A DNA stretch of 64,000 nucleotides from Chitinophagaceae bacterium (GCA_027486835.1 JAIXOJ010000007.1:1-64000), one strand, 5' to 3'. Counted from the stretch's first letter, positions 42,760 to 51,376 are shown. Made by a program: numbers and translations. The notes: generated from the letters alone by a model not told the origin.

Positions 42760-43268
42760 GCCCAGTTTACAATGTTATTCCCGTGCCGATTGAAAAGATT
42801 AGAGCTAATAGCTATAATCCCAATGCCGTTGCACCACCAGAAATGAAACTTTTAGAGTTGTCAGTATGGGAGGACGGCTATACAATGCCAACTGTCTGCT
42901 ATTATAATCAAAATGAAGGCTATTTTGATATAGTTGATGGATACCATAGATATAGCTTAATGAACCCAAAATCAAAATATTTCAGCAAACGGATTTTTGA
43001 TAGGGAAAATGGCTGTTTACCCGTAACAGAAATAAAAAAAGATATAAACAATAGGATGGCTTCTACAATAAGGCATAATAGAGCTAGAGGAAGTCATAGC
43101 ATTGAGTTGATGGTAAATATTGTTGCTGAGTTAAAACAATCCGGCATGAGTGATGCCTGGATCATGAGACATATTGGTATGGATGCAGATGAGCTACTCC
43201 GATTACAACAAATAAGTGGTTTAGCAAGTCTATTTTTAAACAAAGAATTTTCAACATCAAAAGATTAG
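42756..43268 (+). CDS. IbrB-like ParB-domain protein
   Basis: 170 residues. The N-terminal IEKIRANSYNPNAVAPPEM and the later VDGYHRYSLM are ParB/sulfiredoxin-type motifs (xxxRxxGxxR-type nucleotide binding in the form DGYHRY). It matches IbrB proteins, which always pair with IbrA-type PP-loop enzymes. The E. coli pair was described as regulators of immunoglobulin-binding genes, yet the biochemistry is open. The basic helical C-terminus may bind DNA. Confidence 0.75.
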   Translation: MSPVYNVIPVPIEKIRANSYNPNAVAPPEMKLLELSVWEDGYTMPTVCYYNQNEGYFDIVDGYHRYSLMNPKSKYFSKRIFDRENGCLPVTEIKKDINNRMASTIRHNRARGSHSIELMVNIVAELKQSGMSDAWIMRHIGMDADELLRLQQISGLASLFLNKEFSTSKD

Positions 43269-43275
43269 TTTATTA

Positions 43276-43491
43276 ATGAATGATACAGAACTTACAATTG
43301 GGAAACAAATAGCGTTGATTAGGAAAGAGAATAAACTTACACAACAAAGTTTAGCTGATTCAACCGGACTGAATAGGCGATCACTGGCAAATATTGAGCA
43401 AGGACAAAGTGAGCCATCAATTACTGTCTTAAAAAAGATAGCTGAAGCTTTAAATTGTGAGTTAGTTTTGAAAATTGTACCAAATAAATAA
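43276..43491 (+). CDS. XRE-family HTH regulator
   Basis: 71 residues, one HTH: IGKQIALIRKENKLTQQSLADSTGLNRRSLANIEQG, the Cro/C1-type pattern. It starts 7 bp after the IbrB-like gene and likely regulates the accessory operon, in the manner of a HipB or antitoxin-like protein. No toxin partner is recognised beside it. Confidence 0.8.
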   Translation: MNDTELTIGKQIALIRKENKLTQQSLADSTGLNRRSLANIEQGQSEPSITVLKKIAEALNCELVLKIVPNK

Positions 43492-43497
43492 AAAATC

Positions 43498-43809
43498 ATG
43501 AAAGAAAATAATGAAAATAAGTTTACAACTACAAATGATAACATGGAAAAGGGTTATGTTCTTTCAGACCTTGATAAACTAGATAGCCTTTTTTATCTCG
43601 ATTTACATAATGAGGCTATTAATAAACAAGTTTTTACAAGTCACTTACAAATTAATGACGATAGAACTGTCGAAGGCTCTGACATAGAAGAATTCAAGAC
43701 TTTATTTAGTAATCTTAGTAATTTACCATCGGCACATTATATTGATGGAATGGGCTATAGTCTTGCATTTTGGATTGCTTTACATAATGAGGCTAGTAAA
43801 AAATTTTAA
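43498..43809 (+). CDS. Hypothetical accessory protein
   Basis: 103 residues, acidic, not recognised. Two similar phrases (LHNEAINKQ and LHNEASKKF) suggest an internal repeat. It follows the HTH gene by 6 bp. Confidence 0.55.
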   Translation: MKENNENKFTTTNDNMEKGYVLSDLDKLDSLFYLDLHNEAINKQVFTSHLQINDDRTVEGSDIEEFKTLFSNLSNLPSAHYIDGMGYSLAFWIALHNEASKKF

Positions 43810-43812
43810 AAA

Positions 43813-44058
43813 ATGAGTTCAAAAATTTTAAGGTATAAAACTTATACAACCATAAATAAGGATATACCTATTACGGAAATTGTATTCCCAATAAAGTCTA
43901 ATGGACTTTATCTTTTTTTTACGATGGTATCGGGAGATTTAATTAGTAATTTGAAAGTTATTAAAACAGAATTTGCTTGGTTTATTTACATAGAGAACTA
44001 CTACAACATCGATAAAGTCATAGAACATTTAAAACTTTTTTTGATAGAAGAAAAGTAA
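43813..44058 (+). CDS. Hypothetical accessory protein
   Basis: 81 residues, not recognised, beta-rich with a basic N-terminus. Last gene of the rightward accessory operon, ended by a strong bidirectional terminator. Confidence 0.5.
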   Translation: MSSKILRYKTYTTINKDIPITEIVFPIKSNGLYLFFTMVSGDLISNLKVIKTEFAWFIYIENYYNIDKVIEHLKLFLIEEK

Positions 44059-44060
44059 TA

Positions 44061-44092
44061 AAAAAGCCCCGCAATTATTGCGGGGCTTTTTT
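44061..44092. terminator. Bidirectional terminator between accessory genes and integrase
   Basis: AAAAAGCCCCGCAAT (44061-44075) pairs with ATTGCGGGGCTTTTT (44077-44091), with T on both outer sides. It serves the convergent genes 43813 and integrase. Confidence 0.92.
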
Positions 44093-44108
44093 ATTGATAG
44101 TAATTGCC

Positions 44109-45245
44109 TTAGCTAGAAACACCGATGTCTGGGTAATTAATATTTACATCGTTCATTACGTCATCAATTCCTAAGCTTTTGAAATACCCATCAGTAATAG
44201 AATAATCGGAATGCCCCATCAACATACTGATAAATTTCATTCTGACCCCATTGAAATACATCATTACTGCCCCTGTATTTTTCCAACTATACAAGCTGTA
44301 ACCTTTTGGCAAATCCAACGCTTCCATATATACCTTATGGTTATTGTATAACTTATTTTTTGAAATAATCTTATTGCTTGGATGCCCTTCATTAGAAAAC
44401 AAGTAATAATGATCTGGATAGCCATCAATGTGAGCTGCTAATCTCTTTTGCAATACTGCTGGAATTGGCACAAACCTAAATTTACCAGTCTTGGCACTTT
44501 CTGCCCTAACCTTAAATTTCCATTGCTTCTTATTCTCTCCCCTATTGCCAATGTCTGCAATAGTGAGGTTCGCCATTTCGTCACCAGGGCGAATGAAACA
44601 GTAAAATTGAATTTCACAGCAAAGCCATAACTGTGGATCAACTGGCTCAATCATTTCCTGAAGCTTTTGCTGTAGCTCAGTGCTAAACCATGATTTTGTA
44701 CTTACAGACTCTCGGAGCTTGTTGGTATTATCAAAAGGATTGAAAGGGAACTTCTCATTTTTTACTAACTCAGCAAAGAAACTCTTAAGGTGCCTACGAT
44801 AGCCATTGATGGTAGTGTTAGACAAGCGGCCACCCTTGGATACGTAGCGAAGGAAACGCACTCCAGTATCTTTTTTCAAGGTACTTTTTTCTACTTCTCT
44901 AAACCAAAAACAAAATGTCTGCAGCTTAGACTTGTAGCCAGTGACGGTTTTGTACTTCTTGCCCTGCATTCGATCTTCTACAACCTCGCTGAGCATACTC
45001 ACTACTTCCGTGACATTATTGCTCTTAGGGCAATATTGCTCACACTCTCGACATAGGTCTAACCCTGCCTTAATCCGTTCATCCTTATCCTGAATTGAAT
45101 TCAGGTTGGGACTTCCATACTTCTTTAATGGCTTACCGCCATTCACGTTGGGATACTCAACGTACCAAGTCTTACTCATATCCCCATCGGTAGGATATAA
45201 CCTTGGTTTACTCATGTCTCTAGCAGACTCTTTTTTCATCATCAT
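44109..45245 (-). CDS. int: Tyrosine-type site-specific integrase
   Basis: 378 residues. N-terminal SAM-like arm/core-binding domain, then a catalytic domain: CFIRPGDE with the first Arg, SAKTGKF with Lys, YSWKNTGAV in place of the usual HxxR box (a Lys-type variant seen in Bacteroidota integrases), LMGHS, and nucleophile Tyr in DGYFKSLG. It lies beside attR, the standard place, and acts on the ssrA 3' end. Arm sites flank both cores. Excision would need a partner; no clear excisionase was identified. Confidence 0.92.
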   Translation of the reverse strand: MMMKKESARDMSKPRLYPTDGDMSKTWYVEYPNVNGGKPLKKYGSPNLNSIQDKDERIKAGLDLCRECEQYCPKSNNVTEVVSMLSEVVEDRMQGKKYKTVTGYKSKLQTFCFWFREVEKSTLKKDTGVRFLRYVSKGGRLSNTTINGYRRHLKSFFAELVKNEKFPFNPFDNTNKLRESVSTKSWFSTELQQKLQEMIEPVDPQLWLCCEIQFYCFIRPGDEMANLTIADIGNRGENKKQWKFKVRAESAKTGKFRFVPIPAVLQKRLAAHIDGYPDHYYLFSNEGHPSNKIISKNKLYNNHKVYMEALDLPKGYSLYSWKNTGAVMMYFNGVRMKFISMLMGHSDYSITDGYFKSLGIDDVMNDVNINYPDIGVSS

Positions 45246-45297
45246 GGTATGTGTATTTAAAATTTTAAAATTGTTTAGGCAATCTTAAATACTACTC

Positions 45298-45350
45298 CCA
45301 TAGAGTGAATTTTAGTCGGGTCAACTCTATAATTTGAGCTTATAGAGTTG
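45298..45350. promoter_or_regulatory. Right-arm integrase-type sites, three ACTCTAT boxes
   Basis: Three copies of the ACTCTAT box: ATAGAGT at 45300-45306 (part of CCATAGAGT at 45298-45306), ACTCTAT at 45324-45330 and ATAGAGT at 45342-45348. The last two form a perfect 11-bp inverted repeat (CAACTCTATAA with TTATAGAGTTG, 45322-45350). They lie between integrase and attR and mirror the left-arm copies. Confidence 0.55.
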
Positions 45351-45386
45351 GGTAAAAAGCTGAAACCCTTACTGGCAAAGGGTTTC
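45350..45386 (-). terminator. Phage-supplied substitute terminator for ssrA
   Basis: GAAACCCTT (45362-45370) pairs perfectly with AAGGGTTTC (45378-45386). Reading leftward from ssrA, the stem is followed by GCTTTTTACC, a short U run. It stands in for the original ssrA terminator displaced to 941-973. Confidence 0.6.
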
Positions 45387-45395
45387 AGGTATTTT

Positions 45396-45411
45396 GTGGA
45401 GCTGAGGGGAG
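45396..45411. other. attR core in the ssrA acceptor end
   Basis: The same 16 bases as 984-999. Here they form the discriminator, acceptor 3' strand and start of the T stem of tmRNA, so the site reforms a complete ssrA after integration. Confidence 0.9.
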
Positions 45412-45766
45412 TCGAACCCCTGTCCAAACAAATCCGCCATAAGCCTTCTACATGCTTAGTTTATTATTAATTGTAGGGCAAATACAGGAAATAAACAAAC
45501 CGATATTCACCTTAGCTGGATAGTCTTTTGCAGCAAGCACAGCCTATTGCTACAGCAGCCCGTATTTATTTTGAGTCGGCGGGAGAACTTGGTAACAGGC
45601 CAACCTGTTCTGCGGCCCTAATGACTGGCTAATCTCTGATTAGGCAGCCATGGCATACGTAGTATTGCCATTTGAGATTTGAATATTCAGATTTAAGTGC
45701 TAATTATCCAACGCACTGCATGCTTATACCTACAAAGAACTTTGCTGTCGAAACCAGTACAGCCCC
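45397..45766 (-). ncRNA. ssrA: tmRNA (ssrA)
   Basis: A 370-nt gene reading leftward. The 5' end GGGGCTGTACTGGTTTCGACAGC is the standard tmRNA start, and its GGGGCT pairs with AGCTCC at the 3' end; the T-arm GGTTCGACTCC is present. CCA is not encoded (the sequence continues CAA), so it is added later. The tag frame at 45669-45640 reads GGC AAT ACT ACG TAT GCC ATG GCT GCC TAA, giving (A)GNTTYAMAA. It rescues stalled ribosomes with SmpB and marks the peptide for proteolysis. It is the prophage integration site and remains intact. Confidence 0.95.
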
Positions 45767-45912
45767 ATTTCAACTGGCGGCTAAAATACAGAAGAATCAC
45801 CCTACAAGGCAATATTAATTCCAGTTTCAGCTTTTACTCCAACACCCCATGGGTTATTTTTAGCAAAATAACTACCTGCTCTCGCTAATATTGTCCGTTT
45901 AAAAACCCATTT

Positions 45913-46350
45913 ATGTACGAGAGTTTATTGTCACTAGTGAGAGAACATGCAGGAAATGCCATTATTCACAATCCAGCCATACCAAACCAACAAAACGAAG
46001 CGGCCATTGCCACAACGGCCAGTTCAATTTTTGATAGTTTGCAAAGTATTATGGGCAATGGTGGGGTTAGTAGTATTGCTGGTATGTTTATCAACGGCAA
46101 TAACAGTTTTGGAAATATTGTTCACCAAGTGGCCAATGAGGCGGTACCACAACTGGTAAGCCAATTGGGTATCGCCCCTCAAACTGCCGCACAAGTATCG
46201 GGTAATTTGATTCCTCAAGTGATGAGTAGTTTGGTTAATCGAGCGAATGATGTAAACGACAGTTCCTTTAATGTTCAAGATATTATCAGCAGCTTGATTG
46301 GTGGTGGTAATGAGGGCTTTTCTTTAGATAGTTTGCTTAATCAGTGGTAA
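45913..46350 (+). CDS. DUF937-like hypothetical protein
   Basis: 145 residues of helices rich in Q, N, S, I and V, with repeated AAxV and NxIIPQVM phrases (PQTAAQVSGNLIPQVMSSL). The pattern recalls DUF937-type proteins; function is unknown. Host gene, promoter not identified. Confidence 0.6.
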   Translation: MYESLLSLVREHAGNAIIHNPAIPNQQNEAAIATTASSIFDSLQSIMGNGGVSSIAGMFINGNNSFGNIVHQVANEAVPQLVSQLGIAPQTAAQVSGNLIPQVMSSLVNRANDVNDSSFNVQDIISSLIGGGNEGFSLDSLLNQW

Positions 46351-46500
46351 GGTTTGGTAATAGGCAATATTCTATTATAGGTTCAAGAAATGAAATCAAT
46401 ATTTATCGATTTTCAAAGTGCTTCATCCTTTTAATTAATTAATAACTTTTCACCATTTCCATAAACCCCTTTCTCCCTCTTTTAAAAATAATTTGAATGT

Positions 46501-47871
46501 ATGAGCACTAAAGTGAAGACCGCTTTTTTCTGTAGCAAATGCGGCTACGAAAGCATAAAATGGTTGGGTAAATGTCCTTCTTGCAACGAATGGAACACTT
46601 TTGTGGAAGAGGTGCTAGACAAGGGGGGCAAACAACAAAATTGGACGGATGGAAAATCTGGGAAAAAAGCGGCGAAAGCGGTCGTGCTTCAGCAAGTGAA
46701 AGCCTTAGAAGAAGTTCGTTTTGTTACTAAAGACCCAGAACTAAACCGTGTATTGGGTGGTGGCATTGTGCCAGGTAGTTTGGTATTGGTGGGCGGGGAA
46801 CCGGGCATTGGAAAAAGTACTTTATTTCTCCAGCATGGCTTAATGATGACCGAAACAATCGTTTTGTACGTAAGTGGCGAGGAAAGTGAGCAGCAGGTGA
46901 AAATGCGCGCAGACCGACTAAAAATAAGCAACGAGCGGTTTTATATACTTACCGAAACATCCATTCAAGCCATTTTTGAAGAAATAAAAAAACTACAGCC
47001 TCAATTGGTTATTGTAGATTCTATCCAAACCATCCAATCGAACCTGATTGATTCTGCGGCAGGAAGTATTAGCCAAATAAGGGAATGTGCGGCTGAATTT
47101 CAGCGGTTTGCCAAAGAAACCAATACCCCAGTTTTTCTTATTGGGCATATTACCAAAGATGGCAGCATTGCTGGTCCTAAAATTTTGGAACACATGGTAG
47201 ATACGGTTTTGCAATTTGAGGGCGATCGTCATTATGCTTACCGATTACTTCGCACCCTAAAAAACCGCTTTGGTAGTACATCTGAATTGGGTATCTACGA
47301 AATGACGGGCGATGGTATGCGCATGGTATCTAACCCCTCCGAAATTCTCATTACCCAGCGGGAAGAGCAACTCAGCGGCAGTGCTATTGCAGCGTCTTTA
47401 GAGGGAATGCGACCACTGTTAATTGAAGTGCAGGCATTGGTAACACAGAGTGTTTATGGTACGCCTCAGCGCACCGTTAGCGGCTATGATTTAAGGCGGT
47501 TACAATTATTATTGGCTGTTTTAGAAAAAAGAGGCGGCTTTGTATTTGGCACTAAAGATGTGTTTGTAAACATTGCAGGGGGATTGAAGGTGGAAGATCC
47601 ATCTATTGACTTGGCAATTATTTGTGCCTTATTAAGTAGCTACGAAGATGTAGCCTTACCCCACCACATTTGCTTTGCGGGCGAAGTGGGCTTGAATGGC
47701 GAAATAAGGGCTGTAAATAGAATAGAACAGCGCATTGCCGAAGCAGAGAAGCTTGGATTTGAGAAAATAATTGTGAGTAAGTACAATAAAAAAAGCTTCG
47801 ACCCTTCGGCTTTTAAAATTCAGGTTGTTGCAGCAGCACAGGTTCATGAAGTGTATCAATTGTTGTTTTAG
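46501..47871 (+). CDS. radA: DNA repair protein RadA/Sms
   Basis: 456 residues. N-terminal zinc finger (CSKCGYESIKWLGKCPSC), Walker A GGEPGIGKST, the RadA-specific KNRFG (LKNRFGSTSELG) and a C-terminal Lon-protease-like region (ALLSSYED, GEVGLNGEIRAVNRI). RadA helps process recombination intermediates by branch migration. Length is typical. Host gene unrelated to the prophage. Confidence 0.95.
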   Translation: MSTKVKTAFFCSKCGYESIKWLGKCPSCNEWNTFVEEVLDKGGKQQNWTDGKSGKKAAKAVVLQQVKALEEVRFVTKDPELNRVLGGGIVPGSLVLVGGEPGIGKSTLFLQHGLMMTETIVLYVSGEESEQQVKMRADRLKISNERFYILTETSIQAIFEEIKKLQPQLVIVDSIQTIQSNLIDSAAGSISQIRECAAEFQRFAKETNTPVFLIGHITKDGSIAGPKILEHMVDTVLQFEGDRHYAYRLLRTLKNRFGSTSELGIYEMTGDGMRMVSNPSEILITQREEQLSGSAIAASLEGMRPLLIEVQALVTQSVYGTPQRTVSGYDLRRLQLLLAVLEKRGGFVFGTKDVFVNIAGGLKVEDPSIDLAIICALLSSYEDVALPHHICFAGEVGLNGEIRAVNRIEQRIAEAEKLGFEKIIVSKYNKKSFDPSAFKIQVVAAAQVHEVYQLLF

Positions 47872-47931
47872 ATTTTCCGCTGGCAATAAAGCATTGGTTT
47901 AAGATTGATTCTTACTCAAGTGGCTATAAAA

Positions 47932-47982
47932 GCGTACATAAACCTCCCGAAAGCACTAAGCGCTCGGGAGGTTTATGTACGC
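47932..47982. repeat. 19-bp perfect inverted repeat
   Basis: GCGTACATAAACCTCCCGA (47932-47950) and its exact complement (47964-47982) flank a 13-base loop. It is GC-richer than its surroundings and has no trailing T run, so it is not an ordinary terminator for radA. It may be a REP-like element or an RNA stabiliser. Confidence 0.75.
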
Positions 47983-48096
47983 ATGATTCCCATAGCATTT
48001 GCTCGATCTATTAGTATTATAAACATTGGGTCGTTTAATTACAGATTAATAACTAACAATTAAACCACTAACCCTATTCCCTCTATTTTTACACCC

Positions 48097-50316
48097 ATGG
48101 GACGTATAAAAACTTTATTGGTAATTGGAGTGATTTTGCTTTGGATCAATGGATGGGCGCAAACTCAAATTTCTGGTGTGGTAAAAGATCATCGTGGCAA
48201 ACCTTTAGCTGGGGTTAGTATTGCTATCAAAGACAGTTACGATGGCGCTGTTAGCGATTCGACAGGAAAATTTTCTTTCAAATGTTTTGAAAAGCAAACC
48301 CAATTATTGGTAGCTTCTACCATGGGCTATAAATCAGTACAACAAACTGTGGTGCTGCAAGGCCAACCACTAACCTTAAGTTTAATGCTGAAAGAGGAAA
48401 TTTCTGAACTAAAAGCAGTTACGGTTACAGCAGGTAGTTTTGAAGCTGGTGATAAAAAAAAGGCGGCTACGGTGTTGAGTTCCTTAGACATTGTTACAAC
48501 CGGTGGTGCCAATGCCGATATTACTAATGCGGTAAAAACCTTGCCTGGGGCGCAACAAGTGGGTGAACAGGAAGGTCTATTTGTGCGCGGAGGAGCGGGC
48601 TACGAAACCAAACAATTTATCGACGGCACAATGGTTAACAATCCCTATGCGGCCAGCGTTCCAGACATAGCAAGCCGTGGCAGATTTTCCCCATTTCTCT
48701 TTAAAGGCACTGTGTTTAGCACGGGTGGTTATTCTGCATTGTATGGTCAGGCATTGAGCAGTGCGCTGATTTTAGAAAGTATCGATTTGCCTGACAAATC
48801 TCAGATTTCCGCTTCTTTATCGGGGGTGTTTCAGGGGGTGGGAATGCAGCAATTGGCAAAAAACAAAAAGTCTTCTTGGGGTATCAACTATGGTTACACC
48901 AATTTGGCGGCCTATTTTGCCATTGTACCGCAAAGACCCGACTATTTCCATATTCCGGAATTTCATTCAGTAGAAGCCAATTACAGATTTAAAACAAAAG
49001 GGGGGATGATTAAATTTTATTCCTCTTATGGTGCCAGCAATATTGGCATTAGACGTGTCAACATAGAAAGCGATAGTCTCAAAGATGCTTTTGGCATCAT
49101 CAACCATAATTGGTACAACAATCTTAGCTGGCGCGAATTTTTGGGTAAAGGTTGGCGCATGAACCTCGGAGCGGGCTACAGTACCAATGTAGATGATATA
49201 TTTCAACAAGTGCAGAACCAGCAAAATCAACCAGCCAACACAGGTTTTGCATACATCGATAGCAATAACAGAACCATTGTTAGTACCCAGAATCTTTCCC
49301 AACTACGCCTTGTTTTGGAGAAAAAACTTAGTGGTATCAGTGCCATTCGCTTTGGTGGCGAACATTGGTATGCATTAAACCGAATGAAAATTAATGGTAA
49401 AACATGGGGTTTAGAAGACCATTTAACAGCCTTATTCAGCGAAGCAGACATTTACTTAACAAACGATTTGGCAGCGAAGGTTGGCCTACGAGGCGAATAT
49501 GCCTCTTGTATTGACAAGCTAAACCTTGCCCCAAGACTTTCTATTGCTTACAAAACAGGGGCGCATGCACAAATGAGTGCCGTGTATGGTGAGTTTTACC
49601 AAAAACCCGAAAACAATTATTTATTTTATGGCAATCGCGGGCTAGATTATCTCAAGGCTACCCACTATTTGCTCAATTACATCAGCACAACTCCTACCCA
49701 AACTTTTAGGGTAGAGGCATTTTATAAAAAATACCAACAATTGATAGAAACCCCTCCCACTTATGTTTATACAAACGAAGGCAAGGGTTATGCGGAAGGA
49801 ATAGAACTTTTTTGGCGGGATAAAAAAACGCTTAAAGGAATTGATTATTGGTTAAGCTATTCATTCCTAGACACTAAAAGAGCTTTTGACAAATACCCAA
49901 GTGAATTGATTCCCTCTTTTGCTGCCATGCATACGGCCTCTTTGGTGGTGAAAAAGTTTTTTCCTAAAATAAGTACTGGAATTAATGGCACCTACAGTTT
50001 TGCTACTGCTAGGCCATACTATTATTTCAAACCAGCCGGATCGAAATACGCCATTGGAGATGAAGGCAGAACCGATGGGTTTAACAATTTTGGGATAAGC
50101 GTCAATTACCTAACAAAAGTGAAAAATGCATTTGCCGTGGTAGTGGCAAGTGTAACCAATGTGTTTAATAGCGAAAATGTGTATGGATATAACTATAACC
50201 ATGATGGTAGCATCAAAAAAGCCATTATTCCACCAGCACCTCGTTTCTTTTTCATAGGTGTTTTTCTTAGTTGGGGTACCGATAGGCGAGAGGATGCTGT
50301 TAATAATAACCTTTAA
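48097..50316 (+). CDS. TonB-dependent outer-membrane receptor
   Basis: 739 residues. Signal peptide ends near NGWAQ. A carboxypeptidase-like regulatory domain (ISGVVKDHRGKPLAGVSIAIK) at residues 25-110 leads into a plug (GEQEGLFVRGGAGYETKQF) and a 22-strand barrel ending in an aromatic segment. The domain order is characteristic of Bacteroidota receptors. Imported substrate unknown. It stands alone without a SusD partner nearby. Confidence 0.88.
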   Translation: MGRIKTLLVIGVILLWINGWAQTQISGVVKDHRGKPLAGVSIAIKDSYDGAVSDSTGKFSFKCFEKQTQLLVASTMGYKSVQQTVVLQGQPLTLSLMLKEEISELKAVTVTAGSFEAGDKKKAATVLSSLDIVTTGGANADITNAVKTLPGAQQVGEQEGLFVRGGAGYETKQFIDGTMVNNPYAASVPDIASRGRFSPFLFKGTVFSTGGYSALYGQALSSALILESIDLPDKSQISASLSGVFQGVGMQQLAKNKKSSWGINYGYTNLAAYFAIVPQRPDYFHIPEFHSVEANYRFKTKGGMIKFYSSYGASNIGIRRVNIESDSLKDAFGIINHNWYNNLSWREFLGKGWRMNLGAGYSTNVDDIFQQVQNQQNQPANTGFAYIDSNNRTIVSTQNLSQLRLVLEKKLSGISAIRFGGEHWYALNRMKINGKTWGLEDHLTALFSEADIYLTNDLAAKVGLRGEYASCIDKLNLAPRLSIAYKTGAHAQMSAVYGEFYQKPENNYLFYGNRGLDYLKATHYLLNYISTTPTQTFRVEAFYKKYQQLIETPPTYVYTNEGKGYAEGIELFWRDKKTLKGIDYWLSYSFLDTKRAFDKYPSELIPSFAAMHTASLVVKKFFPKISTGINGTYSFATARPYYYFKPAGSKYAIGDEGRTDGFNNFGISVNYLTKVKNAFAVVVASVTNVFNSENVYGYNYNHDGSIKKAIIPPAPRFFFIGVFLSWGTDRREDAVNNNL

Positions 50317-50353
50317 AAAGGGAGGGGGTAATAAGAAAAGAGGATAGGTATTA

Positions 50354-50397
50354 AAAAAGGCTCGAAAAGATTTCAAGAGGGTTATTTGAGCCTTTTT
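50354..50397 (+). terminator. Terminator of the TonB receptor gene
   Basis: AAAAAGGCTC (50354-50363) pairs with GAGCCTTTTT (50388-50397) across a 24-base loop. Confidence 0.65.
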
Positions 50398-50595
50398 GGG
50401 GTTCATTTAATGCGTTTAAAACCCTTTCTATTGTACTTCATCTAGCTTTGGCTAACATTGCCGTATTGAACTGTAGATTACACACTTCAGCCGATTAACA
50501 AGCATTCAAGCCTTTGTTTTCGGCTCACTTTATCATATTTCAGCCACATCTCCAAACCAATTCGGTAGCGGTAAAATAAAGCTGAACGCATTAAT

Positions 50596-51285
50596 TTAAA
50601 ATTTGTTGACAAATTTTTGGAGATTGTTTACCGTAAATGTACCGCCATGTCCTACATAAACTTTTGAAGGATTTAGTTGGATGATTTTATTTATGCTCTC
50701 AATGCATGTTTTTGTGTCATTGTGGAAAGTTGGCCAGGTACCAACATTGTTTTTTAGGATTCCCCCCAACAAAATACCCCCAGACAATACATCACCAGCA
50801 ATGATTTCATTGTTTGACAATACTATGGAAATCGAGCCGTCGGTATGACCAGGGGTGTGAATTAGCTTTGCTTCAATACCAAATTCTTCCAAGTTTTCCG
50901 AACCATCTAACTTTATATCCACAAAACATTTTTCTAATTTGGCTTGCATTGGTGGGGATTTTTTGAATATCTCACTTAGCTTGTTTTTAGGAGAAAGCGG
51001 CAGCATTTCCCCAGTTTCTATAACGGCAGCCTCTGATTTGTGTATAGCCACTGGAACATTAAATAATTTTTTTAGTGCTGCAACACTCCCTGAATGGTCA
51101 ATATGCGAATGAGTTAGTAATATCATAGATACGTCACGCTCTTGGACATTGTTTTTTTTCAAGCAACTAATTATTTTATTTTGGCTATCTGGAACACCAG
51201 TATCAACAATTATAGTTTTGTGTCCTACTATAATGTATGATTGCAAAATTTTCATTGGCAAAATCGGAACAGTTATTACTTCCAT
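50596..51285 (-). CDS. Metallo-beta-lactamase-fold hydrolase
   Basis: 229 residues. The metal motif THSHIDHSG (HxHxDH) near residue 60, LIHTPGHTDGS and VYVGHGG are complete. Family members cleave varied esters or thioesters; the substrate is not predictable. It is divergent from an HxlR regulator with an operator between them, so that regulator probably controls it. Confidence 0.88.
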   Translation of the reverse strand: MEVITVPILPMKILQSYIIVGHKTIIVDTGVPDSQNKIISCLKKNNVQERDVSMILLTHSHIDHSGSVAALKKLFNVPVAIHKSEAAVIETGEMLPLSPKNKLSEIFKKSPPMQAKLEKCFVDIKLDGSENLEEFGIEAKLIHTPGHTDGSISIVLSNNEIIAGDVLSGGILLGGILKNNVGTWPTFHNDTKTCIESINKIIQLNPSKVYVGHGGTFTVNNLQKFVNKF

Positions 51286-51337
51286 TTGAATTTATTATTT
51301 TATGCAAATGAAAAAGGAAATTTAGTTTCAATAATGA

Positions 51338-51374
51338 AATCTACTAAAAGGTAGATTAGTAACGAAAAGGTAGA
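51338..51374. promoter_or_regulatory. Operator in the MBL/HxlR divergent region
   Basis: AATCTAC (51338-51344) and GTAGATT (51351-51357) form a perfect inverted repeat, and AAAAGGTAGA occurs twice in direct order (51346-51355 and 51365-51374). The second copy overlaps the region just before the HxlR start. Confidence 0.5.
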
Positions 51375-51376
51375 AA

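Larger units (their letters stand above)
984..45411. mobile_element. Integrated tailed-phage genome (about 44.4 kb) in the 3' end of ssrA
   Basis: The element is bounded by a 16-bp direct repeat (984-999 and 45396-45411) whose right copy is the tmRNA acceptor-stem end. It carries a tyrosine integrase next to the right end, a divergent immunity region, replication genes, capsid protein, S49 prohead protease, portal, tape measure, lysis genes and both terminase subunits. No broken structural gene is seen, so it may be functional. A long tape measure with tail-tube-like proteins, and no recognised sheath or baseplate gene, suggest a siphovirus-like particle. The cargo shows no integrative conjugative features. 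Confidence 0.93.

Noticed and set aside
45397-45470. tRNA gene at the right junction
   Set aside because: The T-arm and acceptor belong to tmRNA; the full tmRNA with tag frame and 5' end is present.
47932-47982. Rho-independent terminator for radA
   Set aside because: There is no T run after either arm.
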